DNA of 64,000 bases from Chitinophaga deserti (GCF_003149455.1 NZ_QFFK01000003.1:558001-622000); one strand, 5' to 3'; numbered from the stretch's first letter, positions 26,355 through 36,762 are shown. Made by a program: numbers and translations. Notes: generated by a model not told the origin, from the letters alone.

Positions 26355-28781
26355 CTAGAACCTGTAAGTAAGGTTGCCCGACACGCGACGGGGCATTTGT
26401 TTTTCTACGGTCGTCCAGCCACCGAAATATTCCTTATCGGCTATGTTATCCACTTTCAGTGCCAGCCTGAATGCTTTCCAGGTGTAAAATGCAGAAGCAT
26501 TGAACACCGTGTAAGCCGGAAGCGTGAAGATGCCCGTACGGGAATCGTTGGTAATCACGTTCTCGCTGGCATAGTTACCACCCGCACCAAAACCAAGTCC
26601 TTTCAACATTCCACCCTGTAAAGAATAGCTGGCCCAGAAGTTAGCCAGGTGCTCAGGACCCGCACTTACCGGCCTGCGGCCTACTGTAAATGCATTCGCT
26701 TTCACCAGCTCGCTTTTATTATATCCGTAACCGAAAATGATATTCAGTCCACTAACAGGTGAAGTATTCAGATCTGCCTCGATACCACGGCTGCGCTGGG
26801 TACCTTCCTGTACTTCATAATTATAGGTTACACCTTCTTTGATAATGCTGGCGGGGAGCGCAAGGTTATTCACCTTCAGATCATAATAGCTGAGGGTGAA
26901 GTTCAGTTTGTTCTTCAGCATGTTCAGTTTCACACCGCCTTCGTACTGGTTAGCCTGCTGGGGTTTGAAGTTACCATCCAGTTCGGGCAGTGGCTGGGTT
27001 TTGGGAGCTACGTTCTTGAATCCGTTCATGTAGTTGGCAAACAGGCTCACCTGGTCTTTCACCACCTGGTAAACAAGTCCGAACTTGGGAGATACAGCGA
27101 ACTGGTTATAGTTACCTGTTCTTTTATTGGAAATAAAGTCCAGTGTGCCTTTGCTGTCGAAGTAATCCACACGTACGCTGGCCATGGCAATCAGCTGATC
27201 CGTGATGTTGAGTACATCGGAAACATAAGCACTATAGGTGTATTGCGATTGCTTGTTACGGGTGAAGCCGCTGCTCAGCTTAGCAAGACTTGCATCTACC
27301 GACTCCCGGTTCAGCTGGTGGTAACGGGGATCGTTCAGATTCACAGACGATACGGAATCGAAGCGGTTATAAGGTGAGTTATCGGCTCTGGATTGAATGC
27401 TGAGGAAGTCGAGACCAAACACTACGCGGTTACGCATGGATCCGATCTTGAAATCACCAATGAAGTTCTGCTGGATACCGGTAGCCTCTGTAGTAGAGTT
27501 CTGAGTATATACAAACCGGCTGAGGAGTGTATCGTTCGGTTTGGTAACTCCCTGATCCAGGAACATCACGTACTGGTAATATCCATCGCTTTTACGGTGA
27601 CTATAAGAAAGGTTGGTCTGGGAAGTCCATTTGCCTGAGAGCTTATACTTTACCTGACCGTAAAAGTTATTGGTGGGGGTATGGTAAGAAATATCGTTGC
27701 TGGTGAAGGAACGGTTGAAGTCGATCCCCAGTTCATCCGGTGTACGGAATTTCAGCTGGCGCGTTCTGTTCAGGAATATCATCAGCGGGTTGGTAGCTTC
27801 TCCGTTGTAAATCTCTGCATTCAGATCAATGCTCAGCCTGTCACTCAGATTGAATGTAAAGCTGGGAGCCACGAATACCGACTTGCGGAAGCCCGCATCC
27901 TGGAAAGAGTTTTCATGATGGTATGCCGCATTCAGGCGGAAGAGTACCGACTTGCCGGCGTTCAGCGGAGCATTGATATCTGCAGTAATACGGTGCAGAT
28001 CGTAGCTGCCGCCGGTATAAGATACTTCACCGCCAAAATGGTCATACGGCTTTTTGGTGACGATATTGATCAGACCGCCGAAAGAGATGAGGCTGCTGCC
28101 GAATAAAGTTCCGGAGGGGCCTTTAATGGTTTCGATATGTTCGATGTTTGCCGGATCAATGGAGCCGTTGGAAATACCCGCAATACCATTGATCATGGAA
28201 GGCTGTACAGCAAAGCCGCGCATGGAGAAATATCCTGCTCCGTCGTTCGGACGGCCGGTGGAAGTCCACAGCCTGCTAACGCCGGGAGCATTGCGGAGTG
28301 CGTCATCGAAATTGGTAACTACCTGCTCTTTCATCAGCTCAAGGCCCACGGTGTTATACACCTGCGGGTTCTCCAGGTTCTTGATAGGCAGGCGGGCAAT
28401 ATGATCGCTTTCGCGCTTCCCTTTCAGCTGGATGCCTTTTACGATTACTTCGCTGAGCTGGGTATTGGATAATTTCAGATCGATTTTCACATCGGCCGTC
28501 TGGCTGGCTACTACAGTTACGGTTTGTTCTGATGTTTCGAAACCTATAAGGGAAACCTGTAGGGTATAGGTTCCAGCCTGCACGCGGCGGATGGTGAACT
28601 CCCCTTTCTCGTTGGTCATATCCCCACGGTTCTTGCCTTTGAGCAGCACGGTCACCATAGGAGCCGGCTGGCCATCGTTCGTATACACAATACCGGTTAT
28701 ATCACCGGGTGCCAGCTCTTCAGCCTTTGCCACGTTGGCGCACCCGATCATTAGTATAATTAAGTAGAAAAATTGTTTCAT
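26355..28781 (-). CDS. TonB-dependent siderophore-type receptor
   Basis: Outer-membrane receptor of 808 aa from the ATG at 28781, where MKQFFYLIILMIGC opens a signal peptide ending near AKA; an upstream in-frame ATG at 28853 adds a non-signal stretch. Domains in order: carboxypeptidase-regulatory-like beta sandwich (about 25-110), TonB plug (about 125-245, with MRGFAVQPSMINGI and IETIKGPSGTLFGS), and a beta barrel ending in NLTYRF. The plug signature matches ferric-siderophore receptors of the FhuA/FecA type. The substrate is unknown and no siderophore enzymes are nearby. The gene is monocistronic. Confidence 0.9.
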   Translation of the reverse strand: MKQFFYLIILMIGCANVAKAEELAPGDITGIVYTNDGQPAPMVTVLLKGKNRGDMTNEKGEFTIRRVQAGTYTLQVSLIGFETSEQTVTVVASQTADVKIDLKLSNTQLSEVIVKGIQLKGKRESDHIARLPIKNLENPQVYNTVGLELMKEQVVTNFDDALRNAPGVSRLWTSTGRPNDGAGYFSMRGFAVQPSMINGIAGISNGSIDPANIEHIETIKGPSGTLFGSSLISFGGLINIVTKKPYDHFGGEVSYTGGSYDLHRITADINAPLNAGKSVLFRLNAAYHHENSFQDAGFRKSVFVAPSFTFNLSDRLSIDLNAEIYNGEATNPLMIFLNRTRQLKFRTPDELGIDFNRSFTSNDISYHTPTNNFYGQVKYKLSGKWTSQTNLSYSHRKSDGYYQYVMFLDQGVTKPNDTLLSRFVYTQNSTTEATGIQQNFIGDFKIGSMRNRVVFGLDFLSIQSRADNSPYNRFDSVSSVNLNDPRYHQLNRESVDASLAKLSSGFTRNKQSQYTYSAYVSDVLNITDQLIAMASVRVDYFDSKGTLDFISNKRTGNYNQFAVSPKFGLVYQVVKDQVSLFANYMNGFKNVAPKTQPLPELDGNFKPQQANQYEGGVKLNMLKNKLNFTLSYYDLKVNNLALPASIIKEGVTYNYEVQEGTQRSRGIEADLNTSPVSGLNIIFGYGYNKSELVKANAFTVGRRPVSAGPEHLANFWASYSLQGGMLKGLGFGAGGNYASENVITNDSRTGIFTLPAYTVFNASAFYTWKAFRLALKVDNIADKEYFGGWTTVEKQMPRRVSGNLTYRF

Positions 28782-29014
28782 CGTCTTTAATTGATATCGC
28801 AAAAATTGGTGGAGAGAAACACCGGCAGTATTAAGCCTGTTACTGGAGAACAAAAATGACCTTTACCAGTGCTCCAATCCGCCGCAAAGTTGCCACATGA
28901 TCACCGGTGCACAGCGTCGAAAAAGGAATTCTATTTACGCAATCGGGAAAAATAACCATCAAACAATTACATGACAATTCCCGATCCGATTACGATGAAG
29001 GATTATACAAACAA

Positions 29015-29046
29015 CAGAAAGGCACCCCTTCCGGGATGCCTTTCTC
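29015..29046 (-). terminator. Terminator of the susCD unit
   Basis: AGAAAGGCA (29016-29024) and TGCCTTTCT (29037-29045), extended by an imperfect GC part, form a hairpin just past the SusD-like stop (29072), with T-rich sequence on the minus strand. Confidence 0.7.
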
Positions 29047-29071
29047 CATCTTAAAATAATTATGGCTGGTT

Positions 29072-30613
29072 TTATTTATTCCACCAAACTTTAGTAGCCA
29101 GGTTGTCTCCACCCTGTGCGCCAATCGCTGCACGGTAGTTATCCAGGTTCACGGCCTGCTCTTTCTGCGGATAGTACAGCCGTGCCGGGATGCCGGTACC
29201 TACGAGGGGCACAAACTTAGAAGCATCCTGCTCACCGCTGGGTACATCGGCCCAAACCACGTCTCCTGGTTTAATCAGCCATGCAGGGTACCCTGTTCGG
29301 CGGATCTCAGACCATGCTTCAATCCCCTGCATATACAGCGCCAGGTACTTCTGGGATAATACGTTGGCCTGGCTGGCTGCCGGCAAGGCATTCACATAAG
29401 TGTCTGCTGCAGCGCCGGTTATGCCCCATTTTTCAAGGGAAGCACGCACCCCTGCCACATAATCCGCCTGGCTCCAGTTGCGCACCTCGCTCAGCAGGAA
29501 ATTCACTTCCGCCAGCTCTATCAGCACTTCCGTATAATCGGCTGCGTTCACCAGGGTTCCCGGCAAGCTGATATCTTCCGCCTTCAGGATACTGGCTACC
29601 GATGGCAGCAGTCCATAAGGCTGGCCACGGTACTCGCCTTTGTTATTTACGCGGGCATACACTGCCAAACGGGGATCGGCTGCGGTAAACGGTCCCACCT
29701 GTCCTTTCAATACATTGATCAGGATGTGTGATACCGAAAAGTCGCGGCGGTTTTCTGTAACCGTATTACGGAACAGCGGCGCCTCATTGGGAGATTTGTT
29801 CTCATATTTCAGGGTGGCGTTCTCTGCATTGGTAGTGATCAGCCCGCCGGCAATCGCTTCCTGTATATGTGCTACTGCCACCTGGGGCAGCTTGGCACGG
29901 ATGCGTACTGCCACACGGAGGCGCAGTGAGTTGGCAAACTTCTTCCAGAGTGCGGTATTTCCTTTGTAAATCCCGTCATAAGCGGCGAAGGTATTCGCGG
30001 TTGTCAGCTGTGCTGCTGCTTCCTTCAGCTCTTTCAGGATATCCTGGTAGATCTTTTCCTGAGATGCGTATTTCGGTTTCAGAATCTCCGGGTTGATCTT
30101 CAGCGCCTGAAAATCAGGATCAGTATTTCCGTAGGAGCTGTAAGGAATATCTCCAAACACATCTGTCAGCGAAAGGAAAGCGAACGATTTCAGAATACGC
30201 GCAATGGCGATCTGGTTCTCGTTCGGCCCTACCGTTCCGGATACTTTTTCTTTCGTCAAAGGATCCGTATTCAGGCGGATGATCTGCTCCAGGTTGTTCA
30301 GAGCCTTGTAGGTATTATCCCAGATGCCATCGGCATTGGTACGCCCGATGTCATACCGCGATTCGTTCGTGTACTGGTTCTGGGAAAAGTACTGTGCAAA
30401 CAGCATGCTGCCACGGAAGTTGGCGTTGGAACCGCGAAGTGCGTCTACCAGCTGCTTCTGCGCTACGGAAATAATAGTCGTCGTAGGCACATCGGCCGGA
30501 CGGTTGGGATCGGTATTGATATCCCTGAACTTGTCGTCGCTGCAGGCTGCCAGCAAAAGTGCGGCAATGGCGGCGAATGTATATTTCAGAAAAGTAAGTT
30601 GTTTCATGTTCAT
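29072..30613 (-). CDS. SusD/RagB family nutrient-binding lipoprotein (SusD-like 2 type)
   Basis: Protein of 513 aa with a lipoprotein signal: LLLAAC at about 19-24, with Cys24 followed by SDD. Downstream DINTDPNRP (about 31-39) and the helical TPR-like scaffold are typical of the SusD-like_2 branch, which acts as a lid on the partner TonB channel at the cell surface. The start may be 30613 or the ATG two codons later. It follows the SusC-type gene by 9 nt. No glycoside hydrolase, sulfatase or peptidase gene accompanies the pair, so the ligand cannot be inferred. Confidence 0.92.
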   Translation of the reverse strand: MNMKQLTFLKYTFAAIAALLLAACSDDKFRDINTDPNRPADVPTTTIISVAQKQLVDALRGSNANFRGSMLFAQYFSQNQYTNESRYDIGRTNADGIWDNTYKALNNLEQIIRLNTDPLTKEKVSGTVGPNENQIAIARILKSFAFLSLTDVFGDIPYSSYGNTDPDFQALKINPEILKPKYASQEKIYQDILKELKEAAAQLTTANTFAAYDGIYKGNTALWKKFANSLRLRVAVRIRAKLPQVAVAHIQEAIAGGLITTNAENATLKYENKSPNEAPLFRNTVTENRRDFSVSHILINVLKGQVGPFTAADPRLAVYARVNNKGEYRGQPYGLLPSVASILKAEDISLPGTLVNAADYTEVLIELAEVNFLLSEVRNWSQADYVAGVRASLEKWGITGAAADTYVNALPAASQANVLSQKYLALYMQGIEAWSEIRRTGYPAWLIKPGDVVWADVPSGEQDASKFVPLVGTGIPARLYYPQKEQAVNLDNYRAAIGAQGGDNLATKVWWNK

Positions 30614-30622
30614 GTCGGTTTA

Positions 30623-33600
30623 TCAGAATTTCACCTGTACGTTTACGCCAAAAGTGGCCGGCACCGGGATGTTGCCCCCTTCGATGCCCTGAATGTTTCC
30701 GCTGCTGCTGGTAAGCTCGGGATCCACACTGCGGTTCTGCTGGTAAATGTTCCAGAGGTTACGGCCGTAGCCGGATACACGCACCTGCTGTATTGTTTTA
30801 TTGCGGAAAGGAATGGTATACCCTGCAGTGATCTCACGGAGCTTCACGTATGTAGCATCGAAGATGCTTTGCGTGGTTGGACCATTGGAATAACCCAGCG
30901 CCCAGTTCTCTGCGGAAATACTGGTGGTGTTGGTTTTGGTATTGGAAACGGTGTAGCTGCCATCGGCATTGAAAGTAACATTACCGTTCACGCCGTCAAG
31001 CACAAGCCCGTTTTCGCGGATACCGTTCTCTGCAGATTCTTTCAGCACACCGGTACGAACACCTACGCTGTAAGTCTGGGAGAAAACCTTGCCACCTACG
31101 CGCCCGTCGATCAGGAAGCCTGCATCAAAACGTTTGTAAGTGAAATGGTTACCGATACCAAACTGCCACTTGGGAAGTACGCTTCCAAGGGGGCGCATCT
31201 GCTCTGTACGCAGGTAACCGCCGTTGGCTGCAATCACTTTATTACCCTGTGCATCGTACACGAAATCATAGCCCATCAGCTGACCGAAAGATTCTCCTTC
31301 ACGTGCTACCAGCGCAATAAGGCTGTTGGCATCGTTGATGGGGAAGCTGGTAACGCCCTGGGTAAGCTCTACCACTTCGTTCTTGTTGGATGACCAGTTG
31401 AGGTTCACATCCCAGTTAAAATCTTTGGTGCTAATGGGTACCCCGGTAAGTGTTACTTCGAGGCCTTTGTTATTGATCTTACCTGCGTTAATGAACTTAC
31501 TGTCGTATCCGAATGCGGTAGATGTGGGGATGTTGATGATCTGGTTGCGGCTGTCGTTGGTATATGCCGTAACATCCAGGCCCAGTCTGTTCTTCAGAAT
31601 CCTGAAGCTCACACCTGCTTCCAGTGAGGAAGTGATCTCCGGTTTCAGGCGGCTGTTGGCCAGTACGGAGGGGAGTTTATAACCGGGGTTGCCGTTAAAC
31701 GACTGCACCGCTTCATACACCTGCTGTAACTGGTAAGGGTCTGTATCATTACCCACCTGCGCCCAGCTGAGGCGAACCTTCAACAGATCGAGCCAGGATG
31801 CGTTCTTGATACCCTCCAGCTCACTGACGATGAAGCTGGATGATACGGATGGGTAGGCGAAGGAGTTTTTATCCAGCGGAAGGGTAGAACTCCAGTCGTT
31901 CCGGATGGTACCATCGAGGAAGAGGAGGTTCTTATAACCCAGCGATACGCTACCGAAAAGCGAGTAAATGCTTTTGTGATAACGGTTCGATTCTATCAAT
32001 ACGCTGTTTGCGTTCTTGAGGTTGTAATACAGGGGGATGATAAGGCCGCCCTGTGTGGTAGCGTTGGAAATAGTACGCTTCTGGTTCATGATGATACCAC
32101 CTGCGTAAGCGGAAAGCGACAGATCATTCCAGCGTTTATTTGCATTGGCGAGAAACTCGTAGTTGAACTCGCTGAATTTATTGTTGTATTCGATGTAGTT
32201 GCTCTGTGAGCGGGAATACACGGCGATACGGTCCTGGTAATCGTAGCCATACAGGTCAGCATTCACTTTGGAACTGAGGTTCAGCCAGCTGTTTACTTCG
32301 TAGTTCAGCCCTACGTTACCGTAAAAGCGGTCGCGGTTCTCTTCGAGATAGCTTTCGTAGGCCGACCAGAAGGGGTTATCGATGTATTTGGTAGCACGCC
32401 CTGCGGAAGTATTCTCCCAGGTGTTGCGGTTCCATGCACGGGGAGTACCATCGGCACGTTTGTAGTCGCGCAGCTTATCATAATCCACCTGTACCTGGCC
32501 CCACTGGAAAGCTTCCAGCATAATGCCACGGTTGGTGGCGCCGGTCCAGGGCCGCCCTGTGCTCTGGTTCTTCACATAGTTGAAATTACCTGTTGCGAGG
32601 AATTTCCCGAAGCGGTTGGAACCGGAGAAATTGATGGTGTTACGATGGAGTTTTGAATTGGGAGCAGTACCGCGAACCAGTTTGTTGGTATATGAGAGGC
32701 GGAATGTCTGCTTATCGTTACCGCCGCTCACGGCCACGTTGTTGGTGGTGGCGATGCCGGTGCGGAAGAAGTCGGTTGCATCATGCTCGGGATATACCCA
32801 GGGCTGTGGGTTCAGGTAATCGGCCTGAAACTCAGGATCGAGGTTGTACCAGTGCAATACGGGAGTGCCGTCGAGCTTGGGGCCCCAGCTTTCGTCCATA
32901 CCGTAATCCACGAGGTTATAGGTTTTACCGTTGATGGTGGCCGTCTGGAAAGTGTTGGCTTTACCACCACCGTAGAGCTTCTGGCGTTCGGGGAGGCGTA
33001 CCACGCGCTCCAGTTCCACGCCGGAGTTGATGGTAACATCTAGGCCCTTGCCTTCTTTACCTTTTTTGGTGGTGATAACGATAACACCGTTGGCTGCGCG
33101 GGTGCCGTAGAGTGCCGCAGCAGCAGGACCTTTCAGTACGTTCACCGACTCAATATCATCCGGGTTCAGATCCTGGATGGTGTTGCCCACATCCTTACCG
33201 GCAGAACCCTGAGCGGTGGTGCGGGTGTTCATATCGGAGTTATCGATGGTGATACCGTCGATCACGAAGAGGGGCTGGTTATTACCGGAGATGGAGTTGA
33301 TACCACGAAGGAGAACGCGATTGGAGCCGCCCATGTTGCCGCCAACGGAGATCACCTGCAGGCCTGCCACTTTACCGGAAAGGGCGCCAATGGCGTTGGT
33401 AGGACGGGTTTGCAACTCTGCGCTCTTCACTTCCTGTACGGAGTACCCAAGTGCTTTTTTGGCGCGCGAAATACCCAGTGCGGTAACCACTACTTCCTGG
33501 AGTTGTTTATCGGCCGTGTGTAAAGTGGCGTTGATAACGCTTCTTCCATCTATAGGCAGCACCACCGTTTCCATGCCTATGAGGCGGAACGATACGGCGG

Positions 33601-33802
33601 TGGCGGTATCGGGGATGGATAAGCTGTAAGTACCGTCAGAAGCCGACATGGTGCCGGAGGAGGTACCAGCGATAAAAACGGTTACCCCTGGGAGGGGCTG
33701 GCCATCACCGGAACTCACTTTTCCGGAGATCTTCCTGCTTTGTGCGAATGTAGTCAGGCTCGTTAGCAGCATAAGCAGGGTAAGCTTGTATAAATTTGAC
33801 AT
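30623..33802 (-). CDS. SusC/RagA family TonB-linked outer-membrane transporter
   Basis: Protein of 1059 aa. A signal peptide (about 1-20, ending TFAQ) is followed by a carboxypeptidase-regulatory-like domain (about 22-105), the plug with ALSGKVAGLQVIS and the SusC signature VLLRGINSISGNNQPLFVID, then VLKGPAAAALYGTRAANGV, then a beta barrel ending in VNVQVKF. It imports ligands together with the SusD-like lipoprotein encoded next. There is no sigma/anti-sigma extension (no STN domain). Upstream an inverted repeat ACCCTAT/ATAGGGT (33809-33838) flanks the start region. Confidence 0.94.
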   Translation of the reverse strand: MSNLYKLTLLMLLTSLTTFAQSRKISGKVSSGDGQPLPGVTVFIAGTSSGTMSASDGTYSLSIPDTATAVSFRLIGMETVVLPIDGRSVINATLHTADKQLQEVVVTALGISRAKKALGYSVQEVKSAELQTRPTNAIGALSGKVAGLQVISVGGNMGGSNRVLLRGINSISGNNQPLFVIDGITIDNSDMNTRTTAQGSAGKDVGNTIQDLNPDDIESVNVLKGPAAAALYGTRAANGVIVITTKKGKEGKGLDVTINSGVELERVVRLPERQKLYGGGKANTFQTATINGKTYNLVDYGMDESWGPKLDGTPVLHWYNLDPEFQADYLNPQPWVYPEHDATDFFRTGIATTNNVAVSGGNDKQTFRLSYTNKLVRGTAPNSKLHRNTINFSGSNRFGKFLATGNFNYVKNQSTGRPWTGATNRGIMLEAFQWGQVQVDYDKLRDYKRADGTPRAWNRNTWENTSAGRATKYIDNPFWSAYESYLEENRDRFYGNVGLNYEVNSWLNLSSKVNADLYGYDYQDRIAVYSRSQSNYIEYNNKFSEFNYEFLANANKRWNDLSLSAYAGGIIMNQKRTISNATTQGGLIIPLYYNLKNANSVLIESNRYHKSIYSLFGSVSLGYKNLLFLDGTIRNDWSSTLPLDKNSFAYPSVSSSFIVSELEGIKNASWLDLLKVRLSWAQVGNDTDPYQLQQVYEAVQSFNGNPGYKLPSVLANSRLKPEITSSLEAGVSFRILKNRLGLDVTAYTNDSRNQIINIPTSTAFGYDSKFINAGKINNKGLEVTLTGVPISTKDFNWDVNLNWSSNKNEVVELTQGVTSFPINDANSLIALVAREGESFGQLMGYDFVYDAQGNKVIAANGGYLRTEQMRPLGSVLPKWQFGIGNHFTYKRFDAGFLIDGRVGGKVFSQTYSVGVRTGVLKESAENGIRENGLVLDGVNGNVTFNADGSYTVSNTKTNTTSISAENWALGYSNGPTTQSIFDATYVKLREITAGYTIPFRNKTIQQVRVSGYGRNLWNIYQQNRSVDPELTSSSGNIQGIEGGNIPVPATFGVNVQVKF

Positions 33803-34788
33803 GTTTTTACCCTATTAATTTTATAGACTATATAGGGTGCGAAGGTATTGGATGTGTTAAGAAAAACCTAATAAATTTTAGTTATAGGGCATATAGATAA
33901 GTTAAAACGGCTGTTGGCAGTGGGTTTCACGCTGGAGAAAATTGTAGCACCCGGGATTTGTGCAATCATCTTTTGGAAAGATTAGCGTCCGGAATGTATC
34001 GCAAACCACTATTTGGTAAGTAATCCTTACGGTATTTTGTTATTGTCATCACCTCCTGAGCTGTACACGCATTGCTACATCCGCTGACCTCCTTCCTGAT
34101 TGGAGCCTCCCCTATTATTTAATACGGCCCGGTATAGGTCGCTTTCTTATTATAAACCCGTATTGCGGGTAATGCTATCGGGCCCACAGGCTGTACTCCG
34201 CAGAAGAGGTTCTCCTGGGGTAAAAAGTCAGGGCCTGAAGGTTACAGGTTCAGTACCTCATCCTGATTCTCTTCTCCCTGAGCAGGAATTGTTATCAACA
34301 TCCCTTCTCATTTGTCAAGATTTTGGAGGCATCTGTAATGCATGCCCCTACCAGGTAAATGCAGGGCTAAAGCACATTTAACCCGAACATACAGGGGAGA
34401 TAAGCCGCCCTTAAGCCGCCTATAAGCCGCCCATATCCCGCCCATAAGCCGCCCCTATATAGAGGCGGCTTATCCCCGGCTTATCCCCGGATTAACTACG
34501 GTTTATATGCGGCTATACATACTTGTACACTTACTATATACATAACGCTACCCAGTTGTATTCACGGGGCAGCCGGGAATTCCGGGTTTGCGGGGGAAGT
34601 GCAGGGATGCGTGGAACCGGGAAACGGGGACGGATATGGATATAGAAGGACGGGAATCTGCGGGTCAGGAAGGACTGGTTTGGAGGTGGGAAGACGGGTA
34701 TTCCGAATGTAGGGTGAACGGGGATGGACTTGATAGAAGGGGGATGAGGAAATGTGGTAAGGGGCAGTTGCTGTTAGGTTGCGGGTAT
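33803..34788. other. Long intergenic region with an 11-bp array
   Basis: About 1 kb without a supported gene. It holds the inverted repeat near the SusC start, non-repetitive sequence at about 33850-34390, the 11-bp array at 34400-34495, and G-rich sequence before the rpsA terminator. An open frame at 34100-34381 has no family resemblance or start signal that I can support. Confidence 0.6.
34400..34495. repeat. 11-bp-period array with palindromic centre and inverted second half
   Basis: Five direct units (ATAAGCCGCCC, TTAAGCCGCCT, ATAAGCCGCCC, ATATCCCGCCC, ATAAGCCGCCC) cover 34400-34454. The palindrome CTATATAG (34455-34462) is the axis. Three units of the opposite orientation follow (AGGCGGCTTAT, CCCCGGCTTAT, CCCCGGATTAA; 34463-34495). 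The two halves can fold back on each other. Confidence 0.88.
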
Positions 34789-34825
34789 AAAAAAATCCCT
34801 CCGGCATACACCGGAGGGATTTTAT
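34789..34825 (-). terminator. Terminator of rpsA
   Basis: AAAATCCCTCCGG and CCGGAGGGATTTT form a perfect 13-bp stem with a 6-nt loop. On the minus strand the T run continues. It lies 19 nt past the rpsA stop. Confidence 0.9.
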
Positions 34826-34843
34826 CTTATGAGAACAATTCTA

Positions 34844-36742
34844 CTACTCGGCTTTCTTTTCTTCGCCGCCTTCGGATTGTTTCAGTTTTTCTCTGAGTTC
34901 AGCAAGCGCGCCCAGGTCGCCCAGGGTGGCTTTTTCTACCTTAGACTGGATGTTTTTCACAGTCTTGCGGGTTTTTTCAGCGTCAGCACGTTTTTCTTTG
35001 ATGATAGCATCTTTTTCTTCGGCTTTCACTTGTTCCCAAACCTTGGTATGAGAAACCAGAATGCGTTTTTCGTTGCGATCGAATTCGATGATCTGGAATT
35101 CTTTCACGTCTTCAACAGCGATTGGTTTTTCATCTTCGGTGCGCAGGTGACGGGCGGGAGCGTAAGCTTCCAGGCCGTATTGCAGTTGCACGGTAGCGCC
35201 TTTGTCATCTTTCTTCACTACGGTACCCTCGTGGATAGAACCGATCGGGAAGATGGTTTCGAAGGTGTTCCAGGGATCTTCTTCGATCTGTTTGTGACCG
35301 AGGGAGAGCTTACGGTTGTCCTTATCGATACCGAGGATTACTACTTCGATCTCGCTGCCCACTTTCGTGTACTCGGAGGGGTGGTTGAAGCGTTTGATCC
35401 AGCTGAGGTCGGAGATGTGGATCATACCGCCGATACCGGTTTCCAGTTCTACGAATACGCCATAGGGAGTGATGTTTTTCACGATACCTTTATGACGGCT
35501 TTCGAGCGGGAATTTGGTTTCGATAGTAGACCAGGGATCTTCGGTCAGTTGTTTGATAGAGAGCGACATTTTACGCTCGTCTTTGCTGAGGGTAACCACC
35601 ACTGCTTCGTATTCTTCGCCCAATTTGAAGAATTCTTTCGCGTTGATGGGGGTAGAAGCCCAGGAGATCTCGGATACGTGTACCAGGCCTTCCACACCGG
35701 GGAGGATTTCCAGGAATGCACCGTAATCTTCGATGTTTACCACTTTGCCTTTTACTTTGGCTCCTTCGGAGATAGTAGCAGGCAGGGTATCCCAAGGATG
35801 GGGAGTCAGTTGTTTGTAACCCAGGGAGATACGTTTCTTCTCGTCGTCGAAGTCGAGAACAACCACGTTGATCTTCTGGTCCATCTGCAGTACTTCGCTC
35901 GGATGGCTGATGCGGCCCCAGCTGATATCGGTGATATACAGCAGACCGTCCAGACCGCCCAGGTCGATGAACGCACCGAAATCGGTGATGTTCTTGATAG
36001 TACCTTCCAGCACCTGGCCTTTTTCCAGTTTGCTAATGATGTCAACACGCTGCTGCTCGATATCGGATTCGATGAGCGCTTTGTGAGAAACCACTGCGTT
36101 GCGGATAGCCTCGTTCACTTTCACAACCTTGAATTCCATGGTTTTGCCCACGAACTGGTCGTAATCGGTAACAGGTTTCACGTCGATCTGAGAACCCGGC
36201 AGGAATGTTTCCATACCGTAAACGTCCACGATCAGGCCGCCTTTGGTTTTGCTGGTAACAGTACCAGTAACCACTTCGCCGGTTTTGTAAACTTCCACGA
36301 TACGTTCCCATGCACGTTGCATGCGCGCTTGTTTGCGGCTCAGGTGCAGGTTGCCATCGCGGTCTTCTTTCTCAACTACCAGTACTTCCACTTCGTCGCC
36401 GATTTTCAGGCCGGGAAGGTCACGGAATTCGTTGAAGGAAATCAAACCGTCGGATTTGAATCCGATGTTGATCACCACGTCGGTTTTGGTCATACCAACG
36501 ATAGTACCCATCAGCAGGCTGTTCTCGTCGAACACTTTGAAGGTACCGTCGTAAGTAGCATCATATTTCGCTTTTTCTTCAGCAGAATAAGATGTTACGT
36601 TACGTTTGTCCACGCTCCAGTCGAAATCATCGTGGGCGGTTTCCACAACAGGGGCCTTTTTTGTCGCTGTTTCTGCCACAGCCGCAGCTGCAGGAGCCTG
36701 TTGCTCAGCGTTTTGTTCGTTAATAATGTTGTTTTCTTCCAA
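34844..36742 (-). CDS. rpsA: 30S ribosomal protein S1 (TTG start)
   Basis: S1 protein of 632 aa, built of six S1/OB-fold RNA-binding repeats; repeat signatures include FGAFIDLGGLDGLLYITDISW, YGAFLEILPGVEGLVHVSEISW and YGVFVELETGIGGMIHISDLSW. It binds mRNA on the 30S subunit during initiation. There is no in-frame ATG before about residue 75, inside the first repeat. A TTG at 36742 gives MEENNIINEQ, and a consensus promoter at 36763-36793 excludes starts farther upstream. The N-terminal about 45 residues are Ala/Glu-rich and a Lys/Glu-rich tail ends the protein. Confidence 0.9.
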   Translation of the reverse strand: MEENNIINEQNAEQQAPAAAAVAETATKKAPVVETAHDDFDWSVDKRNVTSYSAEEKAKYDATYDGTFKVFDENSLLMGTIVGMTKTDVVINIGFKSDGLISFNEFRDLPGLKIGDEVEVLVVEKEDRDGNLHLSRKQARMQRAWERIVEVYKTGEVVTGTVTSKTKGGLIVDVYGMETFLPGSQIDVKPVTDYDQFVGKTMEFKVVKVNEAIRNAVVSHKALIESDIEQQRVDIISKLEKGQVLEGTIKNITDFGAFIDLGGLDGLLYITDISWGRISHPSEVLQMDQKINVVVLDFDDEKKRISLGYKQLTPHPWDTLPATISEGAKVKGKVVNIEDYGAFLEILPGVEGLVHVSEISWASTPINAKEFFKLGEEYEAVVVTLSKDERKMSLSIKQLTEDPWSTIETKFPLESRHKGIVKNITPYGVFVELETGIGGMIHISDLSWIKRFNHPSEYTKVGSEIEVVILGIDKDNRKLSLGHKQIEEDPWNTFETIFPIGSIHEGTVVKKDDKGATVQLQYGLEAYAPARHLRTEDEKPIAVEDVKEFQIIEFDRNEKRILVSHTKVWEQVKAEEKDAIIKEKRADAEKTRKTVKNIQSKVEKATLGDLGALAELREKLKQSEGGEEKKAE

Positions 36743-36762
36743 AATATAAAGTTTTAAGGGGG

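Noticed and set aside
34100..34381. 93-codon ORF in the susC - rpsA spacer
   Set aside because: No resemblance to a family, no start signals, and composition like the surrounding non-coding DNA.
34829..36757. 642-codon frame antisense to rpsA
   Set aside because: Mirror of the S1 repeats; no own promoter, and the sense strand is clearly ribosomal protein S1.
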